A DNA stretch of 64,000 nt from Vibrio sp. D404a (GTDB lineage Bacteria; Pseudomonadota; Gammaproteobacteria; Enterobacterales; Vibrionaceae): assembly GCF_030248535.1 (NCBI RefSeq), contig NZ_JAHGAJ010000005.1:232948-296947 (forward strand), given 5' to 3'. The notes under the pieces are model-generated. The model was given only the letters and a program-made list of their open reading frames with translations, was not told the DNA's origin and did not search any database. The stretch's first letter is position 1. Every line of letters starts with the position of its first letter. Position numbers and translations under genes: made by a program. Of the stretch, positions 17,492 to 26,499 are shown piece after piece.

Positions 17492-18460
17492 ATGTGTACT
17501 CGTATTGTCTACCAAACTAATTCTGAAAAATTCATCACTGGCCGCGGTATGGACTGGAACGATCCAACGTCAAAATTCGCAGTTATTGCATTACCACGAG
17601 GCTTAAAGCAGTCAGGTGGTAACTATGAGAATGCGCTAACTTGGACCTCTAAATACGGCTCAGTTTTCACTGCAATGTATGACTCAGCATCGTCAGATGG
17701 TCTTAACGAAGCGGGTCTAGCTGCTAACGCTTTATACTTCGCAGAAGCTGATTATGGTGACTACACAAAATCGGAAAAGCCAGTTATCTCTGTGGGTGCT
17801 TGGACTCAATATTTCTTGGATAACTTTGCCACTGTAAAAGAAGCCGTTGATGCGATGCGTGAACCTGAATTCGTTATTTGTGCACCTGCACTGGCGAATG
17901 GTCGTGCGGCAACAGCTCACGTTTCATTGAGTGATGAACAAGGTGATTCGGCGATTCTAGAATACATCAATGGTGAGCTAGTGATTCACCACGGCAGCCA
18001 ATACACAGTGATGACAAACTCTCCGACGTTTGATGAGCAATTGGCAATCAATAGCTACTGGAAGCTGGTGGGTGGTAACCGCATGTTACCGGGTACGATT
18101 AATGCCGCAGACCGTTTCGTTCGAGTTGACTACTTCTTAGAGAGCACACCGAAGTTTGAAGACGGTGCACCAGCGGTCGCTGCAGCGATGTCAATCATGC
18201 GTTCAATTGGTGTTCCTCTAGGCATGGAAGACCCAGATCATCCAAACATTTCAGCAACGCTATGGCGCTCACTGGCTGACCACAGCAATAAAACATACTA
18301 CTTAGAGTCTTCACGTCAGCCAGGTCTATTCTGGGTGGATCTAAACAAAGTTGACCTAAATGAAGGTGCACCGATTGTTGGAACCGTTGTTGATGGCCCT
18401 GCTGCATTCGGTGATGTAAGTGAATCGTTATCACCAATGAAGATGATCACTTGGATGTAA
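17492..18460 (+). CDS. Choloylglycine hydrolase / penicillin V acylase family Ntn hydrolase
   Basis: A 322-aa protein. The start is set at the ATG whose next codon is Cys (MCTRIVYQT), because in this family Cys2 becomes the N-terminal nucleophile after Met removal; GGAG lies 10 bp upstream. Other active-site positions are in place: Arg18 and Asp21 (GRGMDW), Asn in MTNSPTFDEQ (about 172-181) and Arg in ADRFVR (about 210). There is no signal peptide in this form, so it should be cytoplasmic. The family cleaves amide bonds of conjugated bile salts, penicillin V, or N-acyl homoserine lactones; sequence alone does not choose among them. Genes nearby encode other amide hydrolases under the same promoter type. 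Confidence 0.92.
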   Translation: MCTRIVYQTNSEKFITGRGMDWNDPTSKFAVIALPRGLKQSGGNYENALTWTSKYGSVFTAMYDSASSDGLNEAGLAANALYFAEADYGDYTKSEKPVISVGAWTQYFLDNFATVKEAVDAMREPEFVICAPALANGRAATAHVSLSDEQGDSAILEYINGELVIHHGSQYTVMTNSPTFDEQLAINSYWKLVGGNRMLPGTINAADRFVRVDYFLESTPKFEDGAPAVAAAMSIMRSIGVPLGMEDPDHPNISATLWRSLADHSNKTYYLESSRQPGLFWVDLNKVDLNEGAPIVGTVVDGPAAFGDVSESLSPMKMITWM

Positions 18461-18487
18461 ACCCCATTATTTACATCGAACATGAAG

Positions 18488-18517
18488 ACACACGCCAAGT
18501 TGCGTGTGTTTTTTTAT
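18488..18517 (+). terminator. Terminator of the choloylglycine-hydrolase-family gene
   Basis: ACACACGC (18488-18495) pairs with GCGTGTGT (18502-18509), followed by a long T run. Confidence 0.9.
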
Positions 18518-18543
18518 CAGTAAAGAGTCATCAATGAGGATGA

Positions 18544-18595
18544 GGGTTTCATCCTACAAACGCGATTATTCGTGTTGCTTTAATCACCATATAAT
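18544..18595 (+). promoter_or_regulatory. Shared promoter element, copy 4 (esterase-like gene)
   Basis: A 24-bp element at 18544-18567 (GGGTTTCATCC, then TACAAACGCGATT), 22 nt, then a perfect TATAAT at 18590-18595. AGGATGA/TCATCCT forms a small dyad around the first half. Confidence 0.8.
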
Positions 18596-18698
18596 TTTCA
18601 CACAGACCAGCACAAACAAGTCAAAAGGAAAGAACGACGCACAAGGACACGCCTGTTTGAGTCAACAAATTCAGCCAGCAAACAAGGTAGATAACCTC

Positions 18699-20684
18699 AT
18701 GACAACGCATCGCTCAATCATTGCCATTAGCATCTCATTACTACTAGCCGCTTGCGGTAGTGATAGTTCAGGCAGCCAACCAACAAAACCTGAACCATTG
18801 AAGCCAGATCCATCGCAGATCATTGATGTCGACTTGGGTTATGCCGACATTACTGCGCTTCGCGAGTCTATTGTGATTAATCGACTCAATGGAGAGGAGG
18901 TGTTGGGATCGGTTGAATCCTTCAAAGGGATTCCTTTTGCGGCTGCAGAGCGATTTGCACATAGTTCAGTTGCGCCTCTTGAGGGAAGCGTTAATGCGAC
19001 AGACTTTGGCTTATCTTGCCCGCAGCTGAAGACCACGATTCAGGCCCAATCAGAAGACTGTTTGAACCTGAATCTATGGCGCCCAGACAACACCCAAGCG
19101 GGCGATAACCTACCTGTCTACGTATTTTTGCATGGTGGCGATTTTGAATATGGCTCTGGTTCTGATCCATTAGTGCATGGCGATACTGTTGTGGCGCAAG
19201 GTGCTGATGATGGCAATCCGTTCATCATGATTACCCTTAACTACCGATTAGGTGTACTGGGTAGCCATTGGGTTAAAGGTGAAAACCAAGATGGGAACTA
19301 CGGCATTGGCGATCAAGCTCGTGCGTTAGAGTGGGTACAAGAGTACATCGCAGATTTCGGTGGCGATGCTTCTAATGTCACTGTTATGGGACAAGGGGCA
19401 GGAGCGATGTCGATTGCACTGCTTCAGCAGCAGATGCAGGAAGGGACTGTATCATCGGACTATTTTCAGCGTGCGATCATGCAAAGTAATCCCTATGGCT
19501 TCGAATACCGAACTTACAGTAATGCGAAATCACAGGATCAAAACCTCGATTTAGACGACGCTTCGATAAGTGAGGTACTGCAAGCACAATCGGATATCTT
19601 GAGCTTTGGAAGTCGACTAAGCGGGTGGGTAACAGGCGGTATTAACGTGTTGAGCAAAAGCACACCGATGAATGCTCTAATGCCTCTGTCACCTTATCGA
19701 ACCTGTAATGAACTCAGTTGGACGGGCTCTTGTTCTAATTTGACCGAACAGCCTTTTAATGCTGATTTTTCGGTGCCTACCGTTCTAGGAACCAATGCGG
19801 ATGATGCGAACACCATGAGCATGTTGCCACGGCTGACATTCTTGATCCCAAAAGTCATTGAGATGATAACGGACATGCAACCGGAAGAGTTCGATTCTCT
19901 ATCCGCTGAGCAGTTGAGACTTGCGGTAGATGAATGGGTGAGCGATGCATCGAATGTTGCGGCGATTCACTCGCTGGCGCAGAGCGATATGCCACAGGCT
20001 GACCTAGATCTTCCTATTGATTTGCCTGAGTTGCCAAGCACCGCTTATGAAGCTGTGAGCCAATTGTTCTTTGGACTAGGAAATCGAGAGGAAACGTCTC
20101 AACTACTTGGTTTCAAAGATTTTTCACCGAACAACGAAGGTGAATTGAGCTTTGCTTTACAAAACATGTCGCAGTTTAAAATGATGATGAATGACACGCT
20201 ATTTATGGGGCCAAGCCGCATGAAAGCGAAAGAGTCACAGCAATCTGCAACCTTGTATCACTTTGCCTATAGGCCAAGTTTCAACGTCTGGACTTACAAC
20301 ACCAAAGGCGAAAATGGCGCAGTAGATATAGAAGATGCACTAAAAACCATTAGTTGTATCAGTGGCGCGTGTAACGGCTCGGAACTCCCGTTCGTGTTTA
20401 ACAAAGCGCTGAAATTGGATGGAACCACGGTTTCACCATCTAAGAAAGACAAAGCGTTGATGGCGACCCTATCGCGCCTCTGGTTTAACGATGATTTGTT
20501 CAACAACTATCAATACCAAACACAAGCTGACAGTGTGCTAGTAATTGACAATGAGGGTGATATTGCATTGGAACTCGACTGGGATCGATACACGCAAGCG
20601 GGCGACGATCCTGCGCTTGCTAAAGGGCGTTTAAACGGCTTAGAAGACGCAGGCTTGCTTAGCCACTACTTGTCCAACGAATAG
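18699..20684 (+). CDS. Type-B carboxylesterase-like lipoprotein, probable pseudoenzyme
   Basis: A 661-aa protein. The ATG at 18699 opens on a lipoprotein signal (ISISLLLAACGSDSS); an upstream in-frame ATG would bury it. The alpha/beta-hydrolase scaffold is clear: SEDCLNLNLWRPD, YVFLHGGDFEYGSGSD, TLNYRLGVLG, GNYGIGDQARALEWVQEYI. The catalytic triad is not. The nucleophile motif, normally GESAGA, reads GQGAGA (Ser to Gly, near residue 231). The acid position reads TNADDA instead of the usual DEG. The His motif, normally HGxELPYVF, reads NGSELPFVF (His to Asn, near residue 569). Disulfide-type Cys pairs remain. Loss of all three residues recalls cholinesterase-fold binding proteins such as neuroligins. 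It should be membrane-anchored. Confidence 0.9.
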   Translation: MTTHRSIIAISISLLLAACGSDSSGSQPTKPEPLKPDPSQIIDVDLGYADITALRESIVINRLNGEEVLGSVESFKGIPFAAAERFAHSSVAPLEGSVNATDFGLSCPQLKTTIQAQSEDCLNLNLWRPDNTQAGDNLPVYVFLHGGDFEYGSGSDPLVHGDTVVAQGADDGNPFIMITLNYRLGVLGSHWVKGENQDGNYGIGDQARALEWVQEYIADFGGDASNVTVMGQGAGAMSIALLQQQMQEGTVSSDYFQRAIMQSNPYGFEYRTYSNAKSQDQNLDLDDASISEVLQAQSDILSFGSRLSGWVTGGINVLSKSTPMNALMPLSPYRTCNELSWTGSCSNLTEQPFNADFSVPTVLGTNADDANTMSMLPRLTFLIPKVIEMITDMQPEEFDSLSAEQLRLAVDEWVSDASNVAAIHSLAQSDMPQADLDLPIDLPELPSTAYEAVSQLFFGLGNREETSQLLGFKDFSPNNEGELSFALQNMSQFKMMMNDTLFMGPSRMKAKESQQSATLYHFAYRPSFNVWTYNTKGENGAVDIEDALKTISCISGACNGSELPFVFNKALKLDGTTVSPSKKDKALMATLSRLWFNDDLFNNYQYQTQADSVLVIDNEGDIALELDWDRYTQAGDDPALAKGRLNGLEDAGLLSHYLSNE

Positions 20685-20695
20685 TCTAATTAATG

Positions 20696-20727
20696 AAAAC
20701 GACCAATCCTTGATTGGTCGTTTTTTT
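20696..20727 (+). terminator. Terminator of the esterase-like gene
   Basis: A 13-bp perfect stem (AAAACGACCAATC, 20696-20708, with 20712-20724) and a T run. Confidence 0.92.
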
Positions 20728-20897
20728 GTTTGGTCAACAGGCCCTAACAAAAGAAAACTTTTTTGATTTATTTAATCCTCAGTGAAGGTGCACAGCGCCT
20801 TAGAGTGGAGGGTTACTATCTGAATTTATGTTGGGGTTTGATTTTAAGTTGTTGTTTTATATGGGGTTTTATCTCTTTGTCGTACAGTTTTATTGTA

Positions 20898-20949
20898 GGG
20901 TTCAATCCGTCATAACGCAGTGTTTGATTATGAAAATCCTCCATATAAT
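20898..20949 (+). promoter_or_regulatory. Shared promoter element, copy 5 (C45-like hydrolase gene)
   Basis: A 24-bp element at 20898-20921 (GGGTTCAATCC, then GTCATAACGCAGT), 22 nt, then a perfect TATAAT at 20944-20949; predicted leader about 35 nt. It is the only promoter-like signal I see in the 308-bp gap. Confidence 0.8.
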
Positions 20950-20992
20950 GAACCCAACTTAAACAAACACACACTTAAAAACAGAGGTCATT

Positions 20993-22171
20993 ATGAACAC
21001 TTCAACTCTTATCAAAAAAGCACAATTTGAGAACGGCACTATGTTCGAAACAGGCGAAGAGATGCTTTATGTTCTTCAACTTAACGGTAGCTGGTATGAA
21101 ATGGGGCAGCAATACGGTGCTCTTTCAGCTGAGCACATGCAAGCGATGTACGATGTGCTTGTTCAACCAGAATTTGATAAAGGTTTGATAAGCCAAGAAG
21201 ACGCATTCGAGATGTTCGGTGCTCGTGTATTTGCTTCACTTTCACTGCGTCGTAAACAGTACTTCCAAGGCGTTGCGGATGCATTGAACTGGCCAGTAGA
21301 GAAAGTCGTGGTTCTTGATCAAAGCGGTCCAATGGCTATCTACCTTGGCAAGTTACACTCATTTTCTGGCTGTTCTTCGTTGGCAACATGGGGTGATAGC
21401 ACAACCAATGACAACATGGTAGTTGGTCGTAACATGGACTGGAGCGAGTTATTCCTAGATTTTCCAATCTACACAACGGTTTACAACCCGACAGATGGCT
21501 CTAACAGCGTAGTGAACGTGAGCTGGCCAGGTTGGACGTGGATGGTAACAGGTTTTAACGACAAAGGCGTGTACACCGACCTTCATGACGGTACATCAAT
21601 GGGTGGCAACATTGTTTCCGTTGAGAAGCCTTCGTTCCTTAACTCAGTGTTCGACTACATGACTGAGTCTGATTCAGCACAAGCTTTGAGTGCACGTTTC
21701 CAAGCGGCTCGAACAGACGTGGCTTCTATCTGGATGGTTGCAGATAAAGACGGTGAAGCGTGTGCTTATGAAAATACGATTCAAGAGAACCGCAAACGCG
21801 TATCAGACAAAGATGCGAGCTCATTCGCAACAGTAAACACCTTCTTGAATCCTGATTGGGGTCTAGGCAAGCGTGAAACGTTGAGCTTCTCTCTTAAGCG
21901 ATTCGATAACCTAAATGCTCGTCATGACGACCATAAAGGTGAAATTGATACTCAGGTGATGCGCGATATCTTCGATTTACCGCTTTACGATGAAGAGGGC
22001 AATTTCAAAGAGAACGGTGGTGTGACCAAGCCAACGAACCAAGATGTTGACTTAACTAACTACCAAGTGGTTGCTGATCTGAATGAACTGCAAATGTGGG
22101 TGAAACTGCCAGCGCTAGGTTCACAAAGCGATTGGGCTCACATCGATGTGAAATCACTCTTTAATCGTTAA
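20993..22171 (+). CDS. C45-like (acyltransferase/linear amide) Ntn hydrolase
   Basis: A 392-aa protein. The diagnostic block is FSGCSSLATWGDST..DNMVVGRNMDW (near residues 122-150), like the GC(T/S)xxxxWG...GRNxDW motif of C45 peptidases and isopenicillin-N acyltransferase relatives, where autocleavage before the Cys exposes the nucleophile. An N-terminal helical region (LQLNGSWYEMGQQYGAL) matches the family's precursor segment. There is no signal peptide, so it is probably cytoplasmic. Likely reaction: hydrolysis or formation of an N-acyl bond; substrate unknown. AACAGAGGTCATT precedes the ATG. Confidence 0.85.
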   Translation: MNTSTLIKKAQFENGTMFETGEEMLYVLQLNGSWYEMGQQYGALSAEHMQAMYDVLVQPEFDKGLISQEDAFEMFGARVFASLSLRRKQYFQGVADALNWPVEKVVVLDQSGPMAIYLGKLHSFSGCSSLATWGDSTTNDNMVVGRNMDWSELFLDFPIYTTVYNPTDGSNSVVNVSWPGWTWMVTGFNDKGVYTDLHDGTSMGGNIVSVEKPSFLNSVFDYMTESDSAQALSARFQAARTDVASIWMVADKDGEACAYENTIQENRKRVSDKDASSFATVNTFLNPDWGLGKRETLSFSLKRFDNLNARHDDHKGEIDTQVMRDIFDLPLYDEEGNFKENGGVTKPTNQDVDLTNYQVVADLNELQMWVKLPALGSQSDWAHIDVKSLFNR

Positions 22172-22195
22172 TCGTTAATCGTTAATCGTTAATCG
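22161..22195 (+). repeat. Five perfect 7-bp tandem repeats spanning a stop codon
   Basis: TTAATCG repeated five times. The first unit encodes the last residues of the C45-like protein, and the unit 1/2 junction supplies the TAA (22169-22171), so a change in copy number would leave the protein unchanged. Confidence 0.95.
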
Positions 22196-22355
22196 TTTGA
22201 TGTAAAAACAGATAGATAAAGTTTGCCAGTAGGGACACAGGCAAACTCCTATTTAAATACTCTTTAACGCCTGAGCTTGTAACTCCTGGTTTTTAAAACC
22301 TGAGCTTGGCGATATTAATCCTGCTTCTGCTTATTTTTAAAAGGTAATAACTAAC

Positions 22356-23813
22356 GTGAATTTACGACCGTTCAGATTCTATTGTCTGATGGTTTTCATT
22401 TCGCTGGCGATGGGATGTGCCACTTCATTTCCTGAAGTTGAAAGTGATTTCGAACAGAACTGGCAACCAACAGAATTTCAAGCGCAAGCTTACCTAATTC
22501 CAACTGCACCCGAGGCGTTGGCTCGCCGAATCGAACTGGTTCGTGCTGCTCAAACTAGCATTGATATGACCTACTTTTCGTGGGATGAAGATCTGGTAGG
22601 GCTGTTATTGCTCGACGAAATCAAACAAGCGGCAGACCGAGGTGTAAAAGTGCGTCTGACCTTAGACGACTTGTTGGTATTCAACGAGAAGTGGCTGGCT
22701 GATTTAGCGAATCACATCAATATTGAAATACGCTTATTTAACTCGTTCGATTCAAGACAGACAGGTTGGTTAGGCAGAGTGGTCGATTTTGCAGGAAATA
22801 GAGCGACTCTAGACCATCGCCTGCATGAGAAATACTTCAATGTAGACCAACAACAGATGATATTAGGCGGTCGCAACATCGGTAATGCGTACTTTGGTTA
22901 CAGCCCAAAGGCAAATTTCTTTGACCTTGATGTTCTGTTCCAAGGCGACATTCTTCGTCCATTCGAAGACAACTATGAGGCACTGTGGATCAGCGAACTA
23001 CTCACGCCAATATCTGAGCAGATAAAGGTCAAATATCAGAGAGATTTTCCGCATTTCAATAGGGCGCTCGCTAAAGCGCGAAATAAGGCGAGTGAACCCG
23101 AGAGTGTGATTGAGCTTTCTGTACAGCAACTAACATCGGTGACTTTTACTGATGTGTTAGCAACGCCAGTATTTGATTCAACGAAAAAGCTCACTAACAG
23201 CCAGCCCTATTTTCGAGCTCGTGTGGAGAGCTTCCTTAAAGAGCCACTCAATAACGCTGAGCATGTGTTGATATCGACCCCTTATGTGATTCCAACAGAA
23301 GGGCGCTTTAAGGCGATTGAAGCGCTGACAGAGAAACAGATAAATGTTGAATTGGTGACCAACTCTTCAAGCTCGAATGACTCCGCTTTTGTCCCAGCCT
23401 CTTACGAGGTAAGCCGTGAGCAATTGCTTGATAAAGGGGTAAACATTCTTGAATATAAAGACAAAGCGATGAATGACGACCATTACTTTCATGGCGATAC
23501 TTATTACCACAATAAAACCGTCGTGGTAGATAACAAGCTGACTTATATCGGCTCGTCGAACTTCGATCCGCGCTCTGATTTCTTGAACATTGAATTTGGT
23601 TTGTTTGTTGAAAGTGATGAGTTTGCTCTTCAAGTGGAGCACTACATTAAGAGACAAAAAGATCAGCTGTTCTGGACAGTATCACGCAACCCAAATAACC
23701 AAACGGAGTGGGTATCCGGTGATCGGGTAGAGACCACATCGCCAAATTACGGAGCTGGGCACACAGTACCAGACTGGATCATCAGAAAGCTCAATATTGA
23801 ATTAGAGCTTTAA
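22356..23813 (+). CDS. Phospholipase D-family lipoprotein
   Basis: A 485-aa protein with a GTG start preceded by AAAGGTAATAA and a lipobox signal (MVFISLAMGCATSF). It has two PLD motifs: HEKYFNVDQQQMILGGRN (near residue 156) and HNKTVVVDNKLTYIGSSN (near 386), with the GGRN/GSSN followers typical of the superfamily. Such proteins hydrolyse or transfer phosphatidyl groups; cardiolipin synthases share this layout, but a lipoprotein of this kind faces the periplasm and is more likely a phosphodiesterase. It does not carry the shared promoter element found at neighbouring genes. Confidence 0.9.
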   Translation: MNLRPFRFYCLMVFISLAMGCATSFPEVESDFEQNWQPTEFQAQAYLIPTAPEALARRIELVRAAQTSIDMTYFSWDEDLVGLLLLDEIKQAADRGVKVRLTLDDLLVFNEKWLADLANHINIEIRLFNSFDSRQTGWLGRVVDFAGNRATLDHRLHEKYFNVDQQQMILGGRNIGNAYFGYSPKANFFDLDVLFQGDILRPFEDNYEALWISELLTPISEQIKVKYQRDFPHFNRALAKARNKASEPESVIELSVQQLTSVTFTDVLATPVFDSTKKLTNSQPYFRARVESFLKEPLNNAEHVLISTPYVIPTEGRFKAIEALTEKQINVELVTNSSSSNDSAFVPASYEVSREQLLDKGVNILEYKDKAMNDDHYFHGDTYYHNKTVVVDNKLTYIGSSNFDPRSDFLNIEFGLFVESDEFALQVEHYIKRQKDQLFWTVSRNPNNQTEWVSGDRVETTSPNYGAGHTVPDWIIRKLNIELEL

Positions 23814-23865
23814 TCTGAATCGAACTTGGTAGACCCTAGGTGGATCTTTGATAAGTAAAGCGCAA

Positions 23866-23886
23866 AAGGGGCAGAGGTTGCCCCTT
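23866..23886. terminator. Terminator between convergent PLD and LysR genes
   Basis: AAGGGGCA (23866-23873) pairs with TGCCCCTT (23879-23886). The T run is better on the minus strand (for the LysR gene), weak on the plus strand. Confidence 0.7.
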
Positions 23887-23889
23887 CGT

Positions 23890-24807
23890 TTAATGGCGTT
23901 CTGCTTGTAGCGATACGAAGTGCTTAATGTACTCGTCTACCGCTTTGATAATGGATTTTTTGATCTCTAGAATTGGCTTGGAGTGGGTATTCCAGAGCGC
24001 GAACGAAAACTTCAAACCGTGCTTAAGTTCATCGAGTTTAAGGGGTTCGAGATGTTCGGTGACGTATTGCGATTCCGAAAGCACTTTAGGAAACCACGCC
24101 CAACCTAAGTCACTCTGGACAAGCTTAATCGCCAACGCCAGTTGATCGATCTCTTCGTTGTCGGCTGAGACAACAATCTTCTCTTTTAAACCATCATGAA
24201 CGAACGCTCGCAATACAAATTGACGAGTGGTTCGTAATGCACTTAACACCTGATCTTCAGGGAGTTTGGTTAATGCACTGCCTTTTTTCACAAACGGCAA
24301 AAACTCCATATGCCCGATGAAGGTTGAATCCTTGCCATACATGCCTTTGCTTTTGTCGATGTTGACTAAACCAAAGTGGATCTCGCCATCGTTAATGCCT
24401 TCTTCTACTTCTTGCTTAGTTTTCACCAAAAAGTTAACGCGCATATTGGGGAAGTCTAGAGCCAGCTGTTCTCTTATTGCAGAAAGCAAGCCGTGAGGCA
24501 CCACGCTAGAGTAGGCAAAGTTAATGCGTTCAAGGCCACCGTAAGAGAGGCTTAAAGCGATTTTGTCGAAGATCTTGGATTGGTCTATGGTCGACTTGGC
24601 GTAGTGATAAAGCAGTTCGCCCTCTTCGGTCGGCTCTACGGTTCGGCCAATGCGTTCAAAAAGCTCAACGGCCAACACATCTTCCAAGTTGGCGATGACT
24701 TGCCCTGTAGTCGTTCTGTGTTTGTTGAGCTTTGCTGCGGCTTTACTGAAAGAGCGTTCTTCATAAACAGTAACGAATGCCAAAAGCTGCTCAATGCTAA
24801 AATTCAT
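23890..24807 (-). CDS. LysR-family transcriptional regulator
   Basis: A 305-aa protein. The start at 24807 (MNFSIEQLLAFVTVYEERSF) has AGGGAAAGG at good spacing, unlike the in-frame ATG 24 bp upstream. Residues 1-60 are a LysR winged helix (SFSKAAAKLNKHRTTTGQVI); the rest is a two-lobed effector domain (YSSVVPHGLLSAIREQLALD onward). It sits inside the hydrolase and envelope region and is convergent with the PLD gene. Target and ligand are unknown; it is a second proximity-based candidate for controlling the shared promoters. Confidence 0.9.
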   Translation of the reverse strand: MNFSIEQLLAFVTVYEERSFSKAAAKLNKHRTTTGQVIANLEDVLAVELFERIGRTVEPTEEGELLYHYAKSTIDQSKIFDKIALSLSYGGLERINFAYSSVVPHGLLSAIREQLALDFPNMRVNFLVKTKQEVEEGINDGEIHFGLVNIDKSKGMYGKDSTFIGHMEFLPFVKKGSALTKLPEDQVLSALRTTRQFVLRAFVHDGLKEKIVVSADNEEIDQLALAIKLVQSDLGWAWFPKVLSESQYVTEHLEPLKLDELKHGLKFSFALWNTHSKPILEIKKSIIKAVDEYIKHFVSLQAERH

Positions 24808-24932
24808 GGTGTGGCCTTTCCCTGTATCCATGTAATGCTATTACTTAAAACTAACACTAATTCAGCAAATTACCACGAAATTGAATCGGAGTTACGACAA
24901 GCATTACGTGAATTCGTAGTGAATCAGAACGA

Positions 24933-25322
24933 CTAACTGACGATACACTGACCCATAATGACAAATGAACAGCCAATCGCCACCGCCCAACATACTGAAC
25001 GCAACACGCCGATATTGAGTAAATAGAGGGCATGGTAAGCAACTCTGAAACCAACGTGCAGTACCGCCAAAATCTCGATAGTGCCACTTATTGTGCCTGT
25101 CGCTATAGCAAGCAAAATAGCCGATGCGAAGACGATAAGGGACTCAAAAGCGTTCTGGTGTGCCGCCAGCGCTCGTGCACCAAAGCCCTTTAATTTTGCC
25201 TGTTGTTCTCGTGGATGATGATTGTCATAACCACCGAGCTTATTCATCGCAATGGCAACGGGTATTTTCGCTAGATAAGGAAGTAGAGCAGCAGCGATCA
25301 AGCTATAGATTAAGGTATTCAC
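24933..25322 (-). CDS. MAPEG-family membrane protein
   Basis: A 129-aa protein with four membrane helices and the family core (NHHPREQQAKLKGFGARALA, then AHQNAFESLIVF; later HVGFRVAYHALYLLN). MAPEG proteins include microsomal glutathione transferases; bacterial members act on lipid peroxides or have unknown roles. Bacterial length is typical. It is the last gene of a minus-strand run with the two genes upstream. Confidence 0.88.
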   Translation of the reverse strand: MNTLIYSLIAAALLPYLAKIPVAIAMNKLGGYDNHHPREQQAKLKGFGARALAAHQNAFESLIVFASAILLAIATGTISGTIEILAVLHVGFRVAYHALYLLNIGVLRSVCWAVAIGCSFVIMGQCIVS

Positions 25323-25373
25323 ATTATCATCCTTGAGTTATCAAACAGTAAGAGTAGAGAACCTGAGCTTCAG

Positions 25374-25787
25374 TTATTGATGGGGGTTTAAAGCACGCTT
25401 TAGGCCTTCCAAATCTCTGCTTCCCAGATAGACGTGTTTACCGTTCGCCAATGTCAGTTTTAGTGCTTTGCCGACAGAGGCGTTATAAAGCCAACCATCT
25501 TTCAACATCCGAATACCAATACCTTGATACCACTTGGTCTCATAGGGTGATGTTTCAATGATCTCAGAAAGGTCGACTTCTTTACGAAGGAAGCCAAAGC
25601 CAAAATACCAATACACTCGGTTTTCGGTGACACCGATTGTCATGGAGTAAAACAACACGGCGATCAATAGGTTGATCGTCAATGCAATCACTGCGCTGCT
25701 AAGGTGATTTGATGTCAATAGTATAAAAGCACTCAGTATCACAAGAATGCCAAGCAGTACTTTATTCATTTCCGTTTGTTTGTACAT
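25374..25787 (-). CDS. Two-helix membrane protein with a PH-like domain
   Basis: A 137-aa protein. The ATG at 25787 (MYKQTEMNK) has GGGAG 8-10 bp upstream and is preferred to an in-frame ATG at 25829. Two hydrophobic helices (LLGILVILSAFILL; AVIALTINLLIAVLFYSM) precede a beta-rich domain of the bacterial PH type (RVYWYFGFGFLRKEVDLSEI; KLTLANGKHVYLGSRDLEGL). Function unknown; such proteins are often small envelope accessory factors. Confidence 0.6.
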   Translation of the reverse strand: MYKQTEMNKVLLGILVILSAFILLTSNHLSSAVIALTINLLIAVLFYSMTIGVTENRVYWYFGFGFLRKEVDLSEIIETSPYETKWYQGIGIRMLKDGWLYNASVGKALKLTLANGKHVYLGSRDLEGLKRALNPHQ

Positions 25788-25867
25788 AACGTTCAACTCC
25801 CTGACTTTACTCAGCACACCAAGGTGCAAGTGCTGTGGTTCATTTTAGGCTGGTGTCTGGCTTTTCT

Positions 25868-26221
25868 CTATTGATTTTCAAGTTTGTAGACTATCGGCAT
25901 CACCACAGTTATGGGGTGAGGGGCACGATGGCGTGGAAATTTTGTCGCGAGAAGTGTTCTTGTGGCTGCGGTATCCAAAATGTTATGCCCAGAGCTTTCA
26001 ATAATCGTAATGCCGATTACATTCCCATCTTGAGCAATATCGGCTTGAATCATAGCGGTGCCTTCGAGGTTTAGTTTTCTCGCCTCTTCAGGGTAATACA
26101 CTTTGGTTGCTAACCTCGCACCATACTCCTGCTGATCAATGGTATATGTGTTTTCGTCATTGGAAGTTGAAGTACAGCCAACGACCATGATAGCCAAAAT
26201 TAGAGATATTGCTTTTTTCAT
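25868..26221 (-). CDS. Lipoprotein with a TonB C-terminal domain
   Basis: A 117-aa protein: signal and lipobox (MKKAISLILAIMVVGCTSTS), then a short linker and a TonB-C fold (YYPEEARKLNLEGTAMIQAD; DGNVIGITIIESSGHNILD; AATRTLLATKFP). A genuine TonB needs an inner-membrane anchor and a long proline-rich span. Here the domain is only about 15 residues from a lipid anchor, so it cannot act as a standard energy transducer. It could bind TonB boxes or act as a decoy. No ExbB or ExbD is nearby. Confidence 0.78.
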   Translation of the reverse strand: MKKAISLILAIMVVGCTSTSNDENTYTIDQQEYGARLATKVYYPEEARKLNLEGTAMIQADIAQDGNVIGITIIESSGHNILDTAATRTLLATKFPRHRAPHPITVVMPIVYKLENQ

Positions 26222-26499
26222 TGTTATAAATCTATTAGAAATTAATTAGTTAGATAATTGTCTGTGAACAGTGACTGACGATAAACCTGACACACGACTC
26301 ATTAGGAAAGAGAGTGCAGCTTCTAAATAAGGGTTATTAGAACTGACTCATAAGCTTGGGTTATAATTATGAATATTTATAAGAATTACAATCATTTGCA
26401 TTTAATTTATGAAGTAGGTCCACCAAATAAGGATATGCGGTCGTATGGTGTTAGAGACACTAAAGCCACACCAGCGAGTTTGCTTGATAACTATTGGAC

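Noticed and set aside
18504..18698. 65-residue N-terminal extension of the esterase-like protein
   Set aside because: It starts within the upstream terminator and would mask a clear lipoprotein signal.
22313..22336. Possible ninth copy of the shared promoter element upstream of the phospholipase D gene
   Set aside because: Lacks invariant T4 and A22, and the predicted -10 would fall on the start codon.
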